From the NCBI RefSeq assembly GCF_002407065.1, contig NZ_CP023564.1, forward strand, positions 248,001 through 312,000: a stretch of DNA of 64,000 nt, in the 5' to 3' direction. Made by a program: the position numbers and the translations under genes. The notes under the pieces were generated by a model. It worked only from the letters and a program-made list of their open reading frames with translations. It was not told where the DNA came from and did not search any database. This stretch comes from Brachybacterium ginsengisoli (lineage in GTDB: Bacteria > Actinomycetota > Actinomycetes > Actinomycetales > Dermabacteraceae). Of this stretch, positions 25,191 through 33,145 are shown piece after piece (the stretch's first letter is position 1; each line of letters starts with the position of its first letter).

Positions 25191-26186
25191 TCAGGCCCCG
25201 GCCCAGTCCGCCAGCACCTCCTCGATCCGGCCGTGCAGGCGCAGGGCCGCCTCCGGATCGGCGCGCGTGGGCCCGTCGTTGAGGATCACCACGGGCTTGC
25301 GCTGACGCCCGGCCGCACGCACGAAGCGCAGCCCGGACTGCACGGTCAGCGAGGAGCCCAGCACCAGCAGCGCGCTCGCCGCCTCGAGCGCGGCGAAGGC
25401 TTCGTCCACCACCTCGCGCCGCGCGGACTCCCCGAAGAACACCACGTCGGGCTTGAGGATCCCACCGCACAGCGGGCACGGCGGGTAGCGGAAGGAACTG
25501 GTGCGATCCACCTCGGCGTCCCCGTCGGGCGCCTGGGCGGCGTCGGCCGCCAGATCGGGCAGGCGCGCGGCGAGCTCGGGGTTCATCGTGAGCATCCGCG
25601 AGTGCAGGGCGGCGCGGGAGGAGAGCGTCCCGCAGCTCTGACAGCGCACCCGGTCCAGCCGTCCGTGCAGGTCGATCACGGGGGAGGAGCCAGCCGCCTG
25701 GTGCAGGCCGTCGACGTTCTGCGTGATCACGGCCGTGACCGGGAGGACCGCGGGGGACAGCGCCGCCAGCAGGAGGTGGGCCCGCCCGGGCCGGGCGCCG
25801 CGGAACTGCTCCCAGCCCACCGTCGAGCGCGCCCAGTACCGCCGTCGCGCCAGGTCGTGGCCCATGAACTCCTGGTAGGTCATGGGCGAGCGCGGCACCG
25901 CATCGCGGCCGCGATAGTCCGGCAGGCCCGAGCCGGTGGACATCCCGGCCCCGGTGAGCACCGCGACCGGTCGGTCCCGCAGCAGCTCGAGCGCGGCGGC
26001 GACCTCCTCGGGGGCGCTGCGCAGCCCGTAGTGCGCGCCCTCCATCGGCCCCCAGGCCGGCAGGCGCGGGCCGCCCCGGGTGGGGCCGGGACCGTCCAGC
26101 GGGCGGGAGGTGGCCGTCGCGAACCAGCGGCCGACGTCCGCCGCGGGACCGGCGCGGCCGGCAGGGGTGCGGGGGTCGCTGCTCAC
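25191..26186 (-). CDS. Sir2-family NAD-dependent protein deacylase (sirtuin)
   Basis: Sirtuin of 331 residues. The NAD-binding GAGMSTGSGLPDYRG motif is at residues 79-93. QNVDGLHQAAG and the catalytic His in DLHGRLDRVRC follow. The zinc site is formed by CQSC and CPLC, and DVVFFGE and GSSLTVQSG complete the fold. It removes acyl groups from lysines with NAD. The start is GTG at 26186, overlapping the DedA stop as GTGA; Met48 is a possible shorter start. The Pro/Gly-rich first 50 residues are longer than in typical bacterial sirtuins of about 240-280 residues. Confidence 0.92.
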   Translation of the reverse strand: MSSDPRTPAGRAGPAADVGRWFATATSRPLDGPGPTRGGPRLPAWGPMEGAHYGLRSAPEEVAAALELLRDRPVAVLTGAGMSTGSGLPDYRGRDAVPRSPMTYQEFMGHDLARRRYWARSTVGWEQFRGARPGRAHLLLAALSPAVLPVTAVITQNVDGLHQAAGSSPVIDLHGRLDRVRCQSCGTLSSRAALHSRMLTMNPELAARLPDLAADAAQAPDGDAEVDRTSSFRYPPCPLCGGILKPDVVFFGESARREVVDEAFAALEAASALLVLGSSLTVQSGLRFVRAAGRQRKPVVILNDGPTRADPEAALRLHGRIEEVLADWAGA

Positions 26187-26833
26187 TCCTCGAGCGTAGG
26201 CGGTGCAGGCGCCCCCGGAGGGTCGCGACGGGCGCGTCGATCCCGCAGCCGACGCACCAGGAACCCCGCCCCGGCGAGCACCCCGAGCCCGCCGACGATC
26301 CACGAGTACAGCTGCACGAACCCCTCGAGGGTCTCGCCCCCGGCCTGCCCGAAGGAGTAGCCCGCGACCACGAAGACAGCATTCCAGATCCCGGACCCCA
26401 GCGCCGTGGCCAGGGCGAACAGCCATATCGGCATCCTCTCGATGCCCGCCGGGATCGAGATGAAGGTGCGCACCATCGGGACGAACCGCGCGATCATCAC
26501 CGCGGGGAAGCCCCAGCGGGCGAAGAAGCGCATCGCCCCGTCGAGGTCCCGCTCCTCGAGCAGCGGGAGGCGCCGCACCGCCGCCCGCGTGCGGCGCAGC
26601 CCCAGGGCCCGCCCCACGCCGTAGACGCCGAGCCCGCCCAGCACGGAGCCGGCCGTGGTCCACAGCAGCGGCACCGCCACGGGATCGCCCTCGGCGGCGG
26701 CGCTCACCCCGGCGAAGGGCAGCAGGATCTCCCCCGGGACAGGCGGGAAGAGCGCCTCGGCGGCGATGACCAGGGCGGTGCCCGGCCCGCCGAGGAACTC
26801 CATCAGGGCCAGGGCCCATGCGGTGATGTCCAC
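26183..26833 (-). CDS. DedA-family membrane protein (VTT domain)
   Basis: Integral membrane protein of 216 residues in the DedA/SNARE-associated (VTT) family. It has the conserved re-entrant segment with FPPVPGEILLPFAG (residues 29-42) and the GRALG-type motif. The central signature FARWGFPAVMIARFVPMVRTF carries the conserved Arg and Gly residues. DedA proteins are implicated in polyprenyl-phosphate or phospholipid flipping and membrane homeostasis. The C-terminus is basic and Pro-rich. It overlaps the sirtuin gene by GTGA, an association I cannot explain functionally. Confidence 0.92.
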   Translation of the reverse strand: MDITAWALALMEFLGGPGTALVIAAEALFPPVPGEILLPFAGVSAAAEGDPVAVPLLWTTAGSVLGGLGVYGVGRALGLRRTRAAVRRLPLLEERDLDGAMRFFARWGFPAVMIARFVPMVRTFISIPAGIERMPIWLFALATALGSGIWNAVFVVAGYSFGQAGGETLEGFVQLYSWIVGGLGVLAGAGFLVRRLRDRRARRDPPGAPAPPTLEE

Positions 26834-26937
26834 CTCCGGCTCCGTCCCGTGCGCGGTGCTGAGACGGGCAGGCTAGCGCCGCGTGATGGAGCGCAGGTGA
26901 ACGGTCGGTGGCGGCGGCGGTGATCCCAGGCGGGACC

Positions 26938-27945
26938 TCAGGCGGGCTGCCCGACGGGCGGCGGATCGGTCGGCCCGGACAGGTCGGTCGGCACGGCGGG
27001 CTCGGCCGGGGGCTGCTCGCGCAGGCGCCGACGGGCGCGACCGCGCACCGACGCCAGCACGGCCGTGTGGACCAGCAGGATCGCCGCCGCCGCGATGCCG
27101 CCCCCGCTCATCAGGAAGGAGATCGCGACCTGACCGGCCGGGACCTTCCAGACAGCGGAGGGGATCCCCACGAGACCCGGCTGCAGGGCCGCCGCGCTCG
27201 CCGCCAGCAGGAGCAGGGCCATGACCGTCGAGGCGAGGGTCGACCAGGCGGTGGTCGCCGCGACGACCCACAGCAGGACCGCCCCCGCCGCCACGACCAG
27301 CGCGACCACCGGGTTGAAATCGGCCTCGAACCTCTGCAGGGCCGCGTACACCCCTTCGGCGTGGGCGCCGAACATCAGCGCCATCGCGATCAGCAGGCCC
27401 AGCGGCACCAGCACCAGTCCCAGGAGGGAGAGGAACCAGGGCGATCGCGGGCGGCGCCGAGCGATCGCGAGCGCCGTCCCGAGCCCGCCGAGCAGCGGAC
27501 CGATCACCAGCGGGACGCCGTAGAAGAACCCGTCGAGCAGCTCGGCCGGCACGAACTCGGGACGGACGCCGTACAGCTGCAGCAGCAGGCTCGGCACCGC
27601 GGTGAGGAGCACGGCGCCGAGGCCCAGCACTCCGGCCACGATCATCCCGGCAGAGCTGGCGAGGCCGGTGACCACGATGCTCATCAGCAGCAGGATCCCC
27701 ACGCCGAGGCCGAGCAGGATCTGGGTGGCCATCGGACCGTTCAGGATCTCCGGCAGGAGCGACCTCCCGCCGCCCGAGGTCGTCACGACGCGCTGCAGTC
27801 CGCTGCTCCCGAAGGAGAGCAGACCGAGCGCGACCGGGAGCACCACCAGGGCGTACAGCGTGGTCAGCAGCTTCGCGATCACTCCCGAGCCGTGGCGCGG
27901 CGGGGTCGCACGGTGGGACTGTCGCAGGGTCGGGTCGGTGCTCAT
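26938..27945 (-). CDS. Hypothetical multi-spanning membrane protein
   Basis: Protein of 335 residues with eight or so hydrophobic segments spread through residues 25-305, short loops and a Pro-rich, Arg-containing C-terminal tail (from about residue 305). No enzymatic or transport motif is recognisable. The start at 27945 is the first ATG that leaves a short polar N-terminus before the first helix. A possible -10 TACCCT lies on the minus strand at 28038-28033, giving a leader of about 85 bases. It is probably monocistronic; the gene upstream on this strand ends at 28081. Confidence 0.75.
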   Translation of the reverse strand: MSTDPTLRQSHRATPPRHGSGVIAKLLTTLYALVVLPVALGLLSFGSSGLQRVVTTSGGGRSLLPEILNGPMATQILLGLGVGILLLMSIVVTGLASSAGMIVAGVLGLGAVLLTAVPSLLLQLYGVRPEFVPAELLDGFFYGVPLVIGPLLGGLGTALAIARRRPRSPWFLSLLGLVLVPLGLLIAMALMFGAHAEGVYAALQRFEADFNPVVALVVAAGAVLLWVVAATTAWSTLASTVMALLLLAASAAALQPGLVGIPSAVWKVPAGQVAISFLMSGGGIAAAAILLVHTAVLASVRGRARRRLREQPPAEPAVPTDLSGPTDPPPVGQPA

Positions 27946-28080
27946 GGGGCCTCCCAGGGTCGGATCGCGCGCCCGCCTCCGGGGCGGACCTCCGCGCCCG
28001 CCCCGCCGCCCTCGGCGGCGCACCGTGGCCACAGGGTAGCTCCGGCGCGGCGGTCGGCCGGGGAAGGCGGGCCGTCGTGG

Positions 28081-30183
28081 TCAGCGCTCCTCGCCGGGCA
28101 GCGGCCGGATCCCCTCGTGCCGGGCACCCCACTGCGGGGGCAGGCCGGGGGCGTCCGGGCCCTCGTCCCAGCCCGCCGCCATGAGGGCGAGCGCGAGGAG
28201 CGTGCCGCCGTTGGCCGGGAGGTAGGCGGGCAGGCCGGGGCGCTGCGGGAAGTGGCCCGCCGCATCGCAGCGGTTCTTGGGCGTGGGCAGCAGCAGGGCA
28301 TCGACCGCCTGCTCCGGGCGGCGCAGCCGGGTCGCGGTCATCGCGAGCGCCGGATAGTCCCACCCCCAGGTCGACTCCCAGTCCCACTGCGCCAGGACGT
28401 CCTCGAGCGCGCGCTGCGCCGCCTCCTGCGGGACCGTCCCGGTGGGCGGCACCATGCCATGCGCCAGCAGGTGGGAGGGGTGATCCGAGCGCTCCATCGC
28501 CGGCCCCGACCGGAACGTGGTCAGCTCGCCCCGGTCGGTGAGCGGCGCATGGATCCGTCGCGCGATCTCGGTGAGCTCGCCGGCTCCACGGTCGCTGCGC
28601 AGATGACGCCACCGATCGGCGACGCGCAGGGCCCAGGCCGCATAGGCCAGCTCGAAGGAGGCGTCGCGGAGGGCGGCGCGGTCGCCGACGTGGCGCTCCT
28701 GGGCGCCGATGAGCGGCGGGCCGACGCCGAGGCCGTCCGCGTCCTCGCGGAGCAGGTCCACCAGGCACAGCGCCGTCTGCTCCACGACCTCCTGCAGCAT
28801 CGGGTCAGCGGCGGATTCCGGGTCGGCACGCCGCAGCAGCTCGGCGAGGTGGATCGGGTGCGGCTGCTGCCACAGCAGGAAGGGACCGATGTCGCTCGGG
28901 GACTCGTGCAGGTCGGGCCCGATCTGCTTGGGCCAGCGCGCCCCGCGGCAGTGCTGGCGCGCCGCGGTCGCCCGCGCGACGGGCAGGGCCCGGCCGTAGA
29001 AGTCCAGGCTCCGTCGCAGCGAGGCGGCATCGCCCCAGACGGCGAAGTGGGCGGCATGCCACCAGTGCATCTCCAGGTGGAACTTCCCCCGCCACGAGTT
29101 CGCGAGCAGCCCGGTCTCCGCCGGGGGCAGCACCCCCGCGGCGTGCACGCGCTGGACGTAGCGGGAGAGCACCGCGCGACGCTCGAGCTCGGCGGCGCGC
29201 GGATCGTCGGCCGCCCCGAGGTCGAGCACCCCGGTCCCCTCCCAGTGCTCCGACCAGAACCGCGCCGACCGCTCCCGCACCAGGGCGGGAGCCCGGGGGC
29301 CGTCGAGGGCGGCGCTGCCCGTCGGTCGGGCCTCCGGGGGCAGCGACAGCGCAGGGACCTCCCGCGGCACCAGCTCGAGCGCCACGTCCAGCGGTCCGTC
29401 GGCCGCCGCGCCGCCCGGCACCAGGTGCACCTCGTGCGCTCCGACGGCGCGCAGCCCGGCCCCGTGCACGTGCACGTCATAGGCCAGATCGTCCAGCCGA
29501 CGACGGATCACCCCGCCCTCGGGGCGGGTGCTGTGGGCTCCGGGACGGTCCCAGTCCGCGGCGAGGTCCCAGGCGGCGGATCCGTAGGGGAAGGAGAGGG
29601 CGAGCGCGAGACCGGGGGCGTCGATCCGCAGCGCGAGCGCGGCCTGCTCGGGATCGGCGGCGGTGACCACCGTGCACTCCCGCCCGCGGTAGCGGAAGCG
29701 CGAGCGGATCGTGCCGCTCCACAGCTCGAGGTGCTGGCTGGCGCCGGCGAGGTCCGCGGCCGCGGGGGAGCGGCCCGTCCCGGCATCGACCAGCGCGAAG
29801 CGCAGCAGGGAGACCTTGTGCGGGTTCTCCCGGAACCATGCCTCGGCGGGTCCGGGATCCTCGGTGCCGCCGGGCAGGTCCATGTACGCCGCCTGGCCGC
29901 GCGGGGAGGAGTAGGGCCGCAGGAGCGACTCCCACGGCGCCGGGGGCGGCTGCGGCATCGTGTGCCAGCCCCATTCCGCCATCGTGTTCAGGCGGGCCTC
30001 CGCGCTGCCCGGGCCGCACAGAGTCTGGGTGCCGGTGCGGTCCACCCCGGCGGCGAAGCTGCCGTTGCCCACCGAGAGCACGCCGTCGGACGTGCCGTTC
30101 ACCCGCGGGTCGTGCCGCGAGACCACCGCGCGCCGGTCGATCCGGCCGCCGCCCGGGGCCGGGCGGGCCGATGCCCCGCTCAT
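28081..30183 (-). CDS. Putative six-hairpin glycosidase, family unassigned
   Basis: Protein of 700 residues without a signal peptide. The N-terminal part (about 1-260) is beta-rich and begins with VSRHDPRVNG and SPLSVGNG-like text (GVLSVGNGSFAAGVD). The C-terminal part (about 300-690) has the repeating helices of an (alpha/alpha)6 barrel, as in GH65, GH95 and GH15. Conserved-looking motifs are MAEWGWHTMPQP, NSWRGKFHLEMHWWHAAHFAVW, WPKQIGPDLHESPSDIGPFL and WDWESTWGWDYP. The acidic residues in the last three are candidates for catalysis. I cannot place it in a numbered family. It overlaps the upstream binding-protein gene by ATGA, tying it to sugar import. Likely role: intracellular cleavage of an imported pectic or rhamnosyl oligosaccharide (inference). 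Confidence 0.75.
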   Translation of the reverse strand: MSGASARPAPGGGRIDRRAVVSRHDPRVNGTSDGVLSVGNGSFAAGVDRTGTQTLCGPGSAEARLNTMAEWGWHTMPQPPPAPWESLLRPYSSPRGQAAYMDLPGGTEDPGPAEAWFRENPHKVSLLRFALVDAGTGRSPAAADLAGASQHLELWSGTIRSRFRYRGRECTVVTAADPEQAALALRIDAPGLALALSFPYGSAAWDLAADWDRPGAHSTRPEGGVIRRRLDDLAYDVHVHGAGLRAVGAHEVHLVPGGAAADGPLDVALELVPREVPALSLPPEARPTGSAALDGPRAPALVRERSARFWSEHWEGTGVLDLGAADDPRAAELERRAVLSRYVQRVHAAGVLPPAETGLLANSWRGKFHLEMHWWHAAHFAVWGDAASLRRSLDFYGRALPVARATAARQHCRGARWPKQIGPDLHESPSDIGPFLLWQQPHPIHLAELLRRADPESAADPMLQEVVEQTALCLVDLLREDADGLGVGPPLIGAQERHVGDRAALRDASFELAYAAWALRVADRWRHLRSDRGAGELTEIARRIHAPLTDRGELTTFRSGPAMERSDHPSHLLAHGMVPPTGTVPQEAAQRALEDVLAQWDWESTWGWDYPALAMTATRLRRPEQAVDALLLPTPKNRCDAAGHFPQRPGLPAYLPANGGTLLALALMAAGWDEGPDAPGLPPQWGARHEGIRPLPGEER

Positions 30184-31493
30184 CCGGAGACTGCCGCGAC
30201 GGCCTCGTCGTGCCAGGCCTGGGCCGCCTCCTGGGCGGTGGCATCCCCGAACAGGACGGCGTTCTGGTGGCGCGGGGTGATCTCCTGCACCGCGGTGGAC
30301 CCCGCCGGCCCGATCCAGGTGGGCTTCAGCTCCATCTCGCCCAGCGCCGAGATGTACTCGACCTCCCCGCGGGCCGTCTCCGAGAGCTCCGGCAGGATCG
30401 CCCGGCGCACCGACTCCAGGGCCGGGACCCCGCGGTCGGTGAGGATGAGCCGGGCGGCCTGCGGATCGTTGATCAGGAAGCTGACCAGCGCCGCCGCCGT
30501 CTTCGGGGCCGAGCTGCGGGCGGAGATCGTGTAGAACTGCGAGGACTGCAGCCAGACCCCGCTCTCGACGGACTCGCCGGGGACCTTGACGATCTCGAGC
30601 GGGGCGCCGGAGGCCTCGCTCAGCGGGGTCAGGGAGCTGGACCAGGTGAGCATGAAGGCCGCCGCGCCGCGACCCATCAGTGTCTGCTCGGGGCCCACGT
30701 CGGTGAGCTCCACCAGCTCCTCCGCGCCGGGGGAGGCGCCGGAGTCGATGAGCGACTTCGAGTACGCGAAGAAGGCGGCGACGGTCTCGACGTCCACCCC
30801 GATCCCGCCCTCCTCGGTGTAAAGGATCTGGCCGTGCTGGCGTGCCCAGAGGTCCAGGGTGTCGTGGGTGAACACGGTGCCGGAGCCGACGGTCCCCTTC
30901 CCGGACCCCTCGCTGACCGCCTGGGCAGCCTCGGAGAAGTCCTCCCAGGTCCAGGTCTCGGGATCGGGCAGCTCGACCCCGGCCGCCTCGAGCACCGAGC
31001 GATTCACGATCATCCCGGGCGCGTTGATGCCGGTGGTGACCGCGACCTGGGTGCCGCTCACCTGGCCGTTGGTGCGGGCGCCCTCGTCCATGCCGGAGAG
31101 GTCCAGTGCGTCCTCCACGGTGGCGAGGTCCAGCAGCACCTCCCGGGCGGCGTACTCGGCGGGGTAGGCGCCGCCCATGGTGATGACGTCGGGCTCGTCC
31201 CCGGCGGCGACCGAGGTGGCCAGCTTGTCGAAGTAGCCGGAGATGTCCCCGGGCTCGGCGGCGACCGTCACCTCGGGGTGCGCCGCCACGAACAGGTCGA
31301 GGACCTCCTGGGTGGTCGCGGCCCGCTCGGGATTGCCCCACCAGGAGAAGCGCAGCGAGGGCGAGGAGTCGTCCCCCGATCCGCCGCCGGGGGAGGCGTT
31401 CGGCCCGCAGGCGGCGAGGGTCCCGGCGGCGAGCGCGCCGAGCAGGGCGGTGCGTCGTCCGGGACGTCGAGGGAACAGCGGGGCGGCGGGCAT
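30180..31493 (-). CDS. CUT1 sugar ABC transporter binding lipoprotein (orphan)
   Basis: Extracellular binding protein of 437 residues with a basic N-terminus containing RRPGRR and a lipobox LAAC (Cys29), followed by GPNASPGGGS. The mature part is a family-1 sugar-binding fold (LRFSWWGNPERAATTQEVLDLF). GAAGGAGACGCC precedes the ATG. No permease lies beside it: the next gene down is the unclassified glycosidase (overlap ATGA) and the next up is another binding protein (gap 38 bases). It starts with the same CGPNA sequence as the binding proteins at 31532, 33146 and 48525, so these form one paralogous subfamily. Confidence 0.9.
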   Translation of the reverse strand: MPAAPLFPRRPGRRTALLGALAAGTLAACGPNASPGGGSGDDSSPSLRFSWWGNPERAATTQEVLDLFVAAHPEVTVAAEPGDISGYFDKLATSVAAGDEPDVITMGGAYPAEYAAREVLLDLATVEDALDLSGMDEGARTNGQVSGTQVAVTTGINAPGMIVNRSVLEAAGVELPDPETWTWEDFSEAAQAVSEGSGKGTVGSGTVFTHDTLDLWARQHGQILYTEEGGIGVDVETVAAFFAYSKSLIDSGASPGAEELVELTDVGPEQTLMGRGAAAFMLTWSSSLTPLSEASGAPLEIVKVPGESVESGVWLQSSQFYTISARSSAPKTAAALVSFLINDPQAARLILTDRGVPALESVRRAILPELSETARGEVEYISALGEMELKPTWIGPAGSTAVQEITPRHQNAVLFGDATAQEAAQAWHDEAVAAVSG

Positions 31494-31531
31494 GGCGTCT
31501 CCTTCGACGACGGGCGGCGGGCGGGGCGGGC

Positions 31532-32845
31532 TCAGGTGCTGGGCTGCATCCCGGTGAGGGCGGAGTGGATCTCCTCGGCGACCTCCGCCGGCGGCCGCTT
31601 GCCGAAGAGGGACTCCTCGCCGAGGCGGGAGAGCTCGTCCCCGAAGCCCACGCCGGAGGCGGGCGTGACCAGCGGCGGTCGCACCACCTCCTCCTGCATC
31701 GTGCGCGCGAACTCGAGGGAGACCATCTCGTTCTCGTCCAGGACCGACTCGATCTCCGTCTGCAGCTCGGGGAAGGCGGTGACGCCGCGCTCGATCTTGA
31801 GGACCTTCGCGGCCTCCTTGTCGCGCAGCAGGAAGTCCACCAGGGTCCCGGCCCGGGTGGGATCGGCGGCCTTGGCCGAGATCGACCAGTACATCGAGGC
31901 CTTGTTGACCATCTGGTGGTCGCCGCTGGTGAGGGCCGGCAGGCGCAACAGCGTGAGCGGGGAGCCGGAGGACTTCTGGAAGGTCTGCACCTGCGTATGG
32001 AACTGCAGGTGGAAGGCGGCACGGTTGGTGCCGAAGCGGCCCTGCTCGACCCCGGCGGCGGCGTCCTCGAGCTGCTCGGAGGGGGCCGCCGTCGCTCCGG
32101 TCTGCACAAGGGTCAGCGCATGCTCGAGATAGGCGGTGATCGTCTCGACGCTGACGAGGGTCTCGTCCTCGCGGGGGAACAGCTGCTCGCCGCTCTGGCG
32201 GGCCCAGGCGCCGAGCTCGGCCGCGCCGGTGCCGAAGAAGTCGAAGCCCACCACGTCCTCGCCGGCGGTCTTCGCCCACTCGCTGACCGCGGCGGAGACC
32301 TCGGCGAAGTCGTCCCAGGTCCACGTGGTGTCCTCCGGCATCTCGACGCCGGCCTTCTCCAGGATCGTGGGATTGACGCCGACGGAGAAGATCCCGATGC
32401 CCAGCGGGGCGCCGACGAGGGTGCCGTCGGCCAGCCGGCCGGTCTCGAGCACCGCCTCGTCCATGGCGCTGAGGTCGAGCACGTCGGAGACGGTCTCGAG
32501 GTCCAGCAGCGAGGACCGGGAGCCGTAGGAGTCGATGTACGCCTCGTCCATCTGGAGCACGTCCGGGGCGTCGCCGCCGGCGAACTGGGTGGCGAGCTTG
32601 TCCCAGTAGCCGGTCCATTCGCTGTACTCGGGGGCGACCTCGATGTCGTCATGGGCGGCCGTGAACAGGTCCAGCGCCTCGCGCGTCATCCCGTTGCGCA
32701 GATCGCCGCCCCACCAGTAGATGCGGAGGGGACCACCGCCGCCTCCGCCGGAGCCTGGGGAGGCGTTGGGGCCGCAGGCGGCGAGGGCGGGAACCAGGCC
32801 CGCGGAGGCGAGGAGGGCGAGGGTGCTGCGGCGGGAGATCATCAT
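31532..32845 (-). CDS. CUT1 sugar ABC transporter binding lipoprotein (orphan)
   Basis: Binding lipoprotein of 437 residues, twin-arginine signal (SRRSTLALL) and lipobox LAAC with Cys24. It is a close paralogue of the protein encoded at 48525-49832: both have QMDEAYIDSYGS, DTTWTWDDF, MVNKASMYWS and TPASGVGFGDE at matching positions. It starts the operon with the next binding protein and the unclassified glycosidase. GGAAGGATCG precedes the first of two adjacent ATGs. A promoter with a LacI-type operator lies just upstream. It probably hands its ligand to the permease pair at 34540-36397, which is divergent (inference). Confidence 0.9.
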   Translation of the reverse strand: MMISRRSTLALLASAGLVPALAACGPNASPGSGGGGGGPLRIYWWGGDLRNGMTREALDLFTAAHDDIEVAPEYSEWTGYWDKLATQFAGGDAPDVLQMDEAYIDSYGSRSSLLDLETVSDVLDLSAMDEAVLETGRLADGTLVGAPLGIGIFSVGVNPTILEKAGVEMPEDTTWTWDDFAEVSAAVSEWAKTAGEDVVGFDFFGTGAAELGAWARQSGEQLFPREDETLVSVETITAYLEHALTLVQTGATAAPSEQLEDAAAGVEQGRFGTNRAAFHLQFHTQVQTFQKSSGSPLTLLRLPALTSGDHQMVNKASMYWSISAKAADPTRAGTLVDFLLRDKEAAKVLKIERGVTAFPELQTEIESVLDENEMVSLEFARTMQEEVVRPPLVTPASGVGFGDELSRLGEESLFGKRPPAEVAEEIHSALTGMQPST

Positions 32846-32875
32846 CGATCCTTCCGGACGGGGGAGACGGCACGA

Positions 32876-32936
32876 CCCTGAAGCGTTTCAGGGCACCGTG
32901 GGCGCGACACTAGGCGCGGCCGCCGCGCCGATGCAA
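32876..32936 (-). promoter_or_regulatory. Promoter and LacI-type operator (class A) of the 31532 operon
   Basis: On the minus strand, -35 TTGCAT (32936-32931) and -10 TAGTGT (32912-32907) are 18 bases apart. About 13 bases after the -10 lies an 18-base near-palindrome at 32893-32876, CCCTGAAACGCTTCAGGG. Its core on the plus strand, CTGAAGCGTTTCAG, matches the other class-A sites at 52436, 52772 and 62023. Position downstream of the -10 implies repression by blocking. Confidence 0.7.
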
Positions 32937-33033
32937 GGTCGTCCCGCGGCAGGGCCTCGGGCCCGCCGCCGGCGACCGTCCCACCCGGGGTTTCCATCGT
33001 CGGCGCCCGTGATCCGAGCGTGACCGGAGACGG

Positions 33034-33061
33034 TTGACAAACACGCCGTCAAGCGCTTTCC
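33034..33061 (+). promoter_or_regulatory. -35 and LacI-type operator (class B) of the 33146 operon
   Basis: TTGACA at 33034-33039 is a consensus -35. GTCAAGCGCTTTCC at 33048-33061 (reverse complement GGAAAGCGCTTGAC) covers the spacer and expected -10 position. I cannot see a good -10 hexamer. The operator matches sites at 49986-49999 and 52663-52676. Confidence 0.6.
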
Positions 33062-33074
33062 TGAGGCGAGTCGC

Positions 33075-33093
33075 AATGGAGGATCCCTCCATT
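33075..33093 (+). other. Perfect palindrome in the leader of the 33146 gene
   Basis: AATGGAGGATCCCTCCATT: eight-base arms (33075-33082, 33086-33093) around ATC. It lies between the class-B operator and the ribosome binding site. It contains both a GGAGG and a CCTCC, so as RNA it could pair with the real Shine-Dalgarno at 33136; as DNA it could be a second operator. Confidence 0.6.
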
Positions 33094-33145
33094 CCACAGT
33101 GCTTTAGCAGTCCTCGTCGCATGCTCGAAGATCAAAGGAGATCTG

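Noticed and set aside
32876..32893. Catabolite-responsive element (CcpA cre) interpretation of the class-A sites
   Set aside because: Core resembles cre in a general way, but actinobacteria lack canonical CcpA control and the sites cluster at rhamnose genes; a dedicated LacI regulator is simpler.
33057..33062. TTTCCT as the -10 of the 33146 promoter
   Set aside because: It is at the right distance from TTGACA but lacks the TAxxxT pattern; I report only the -35 and the operator.
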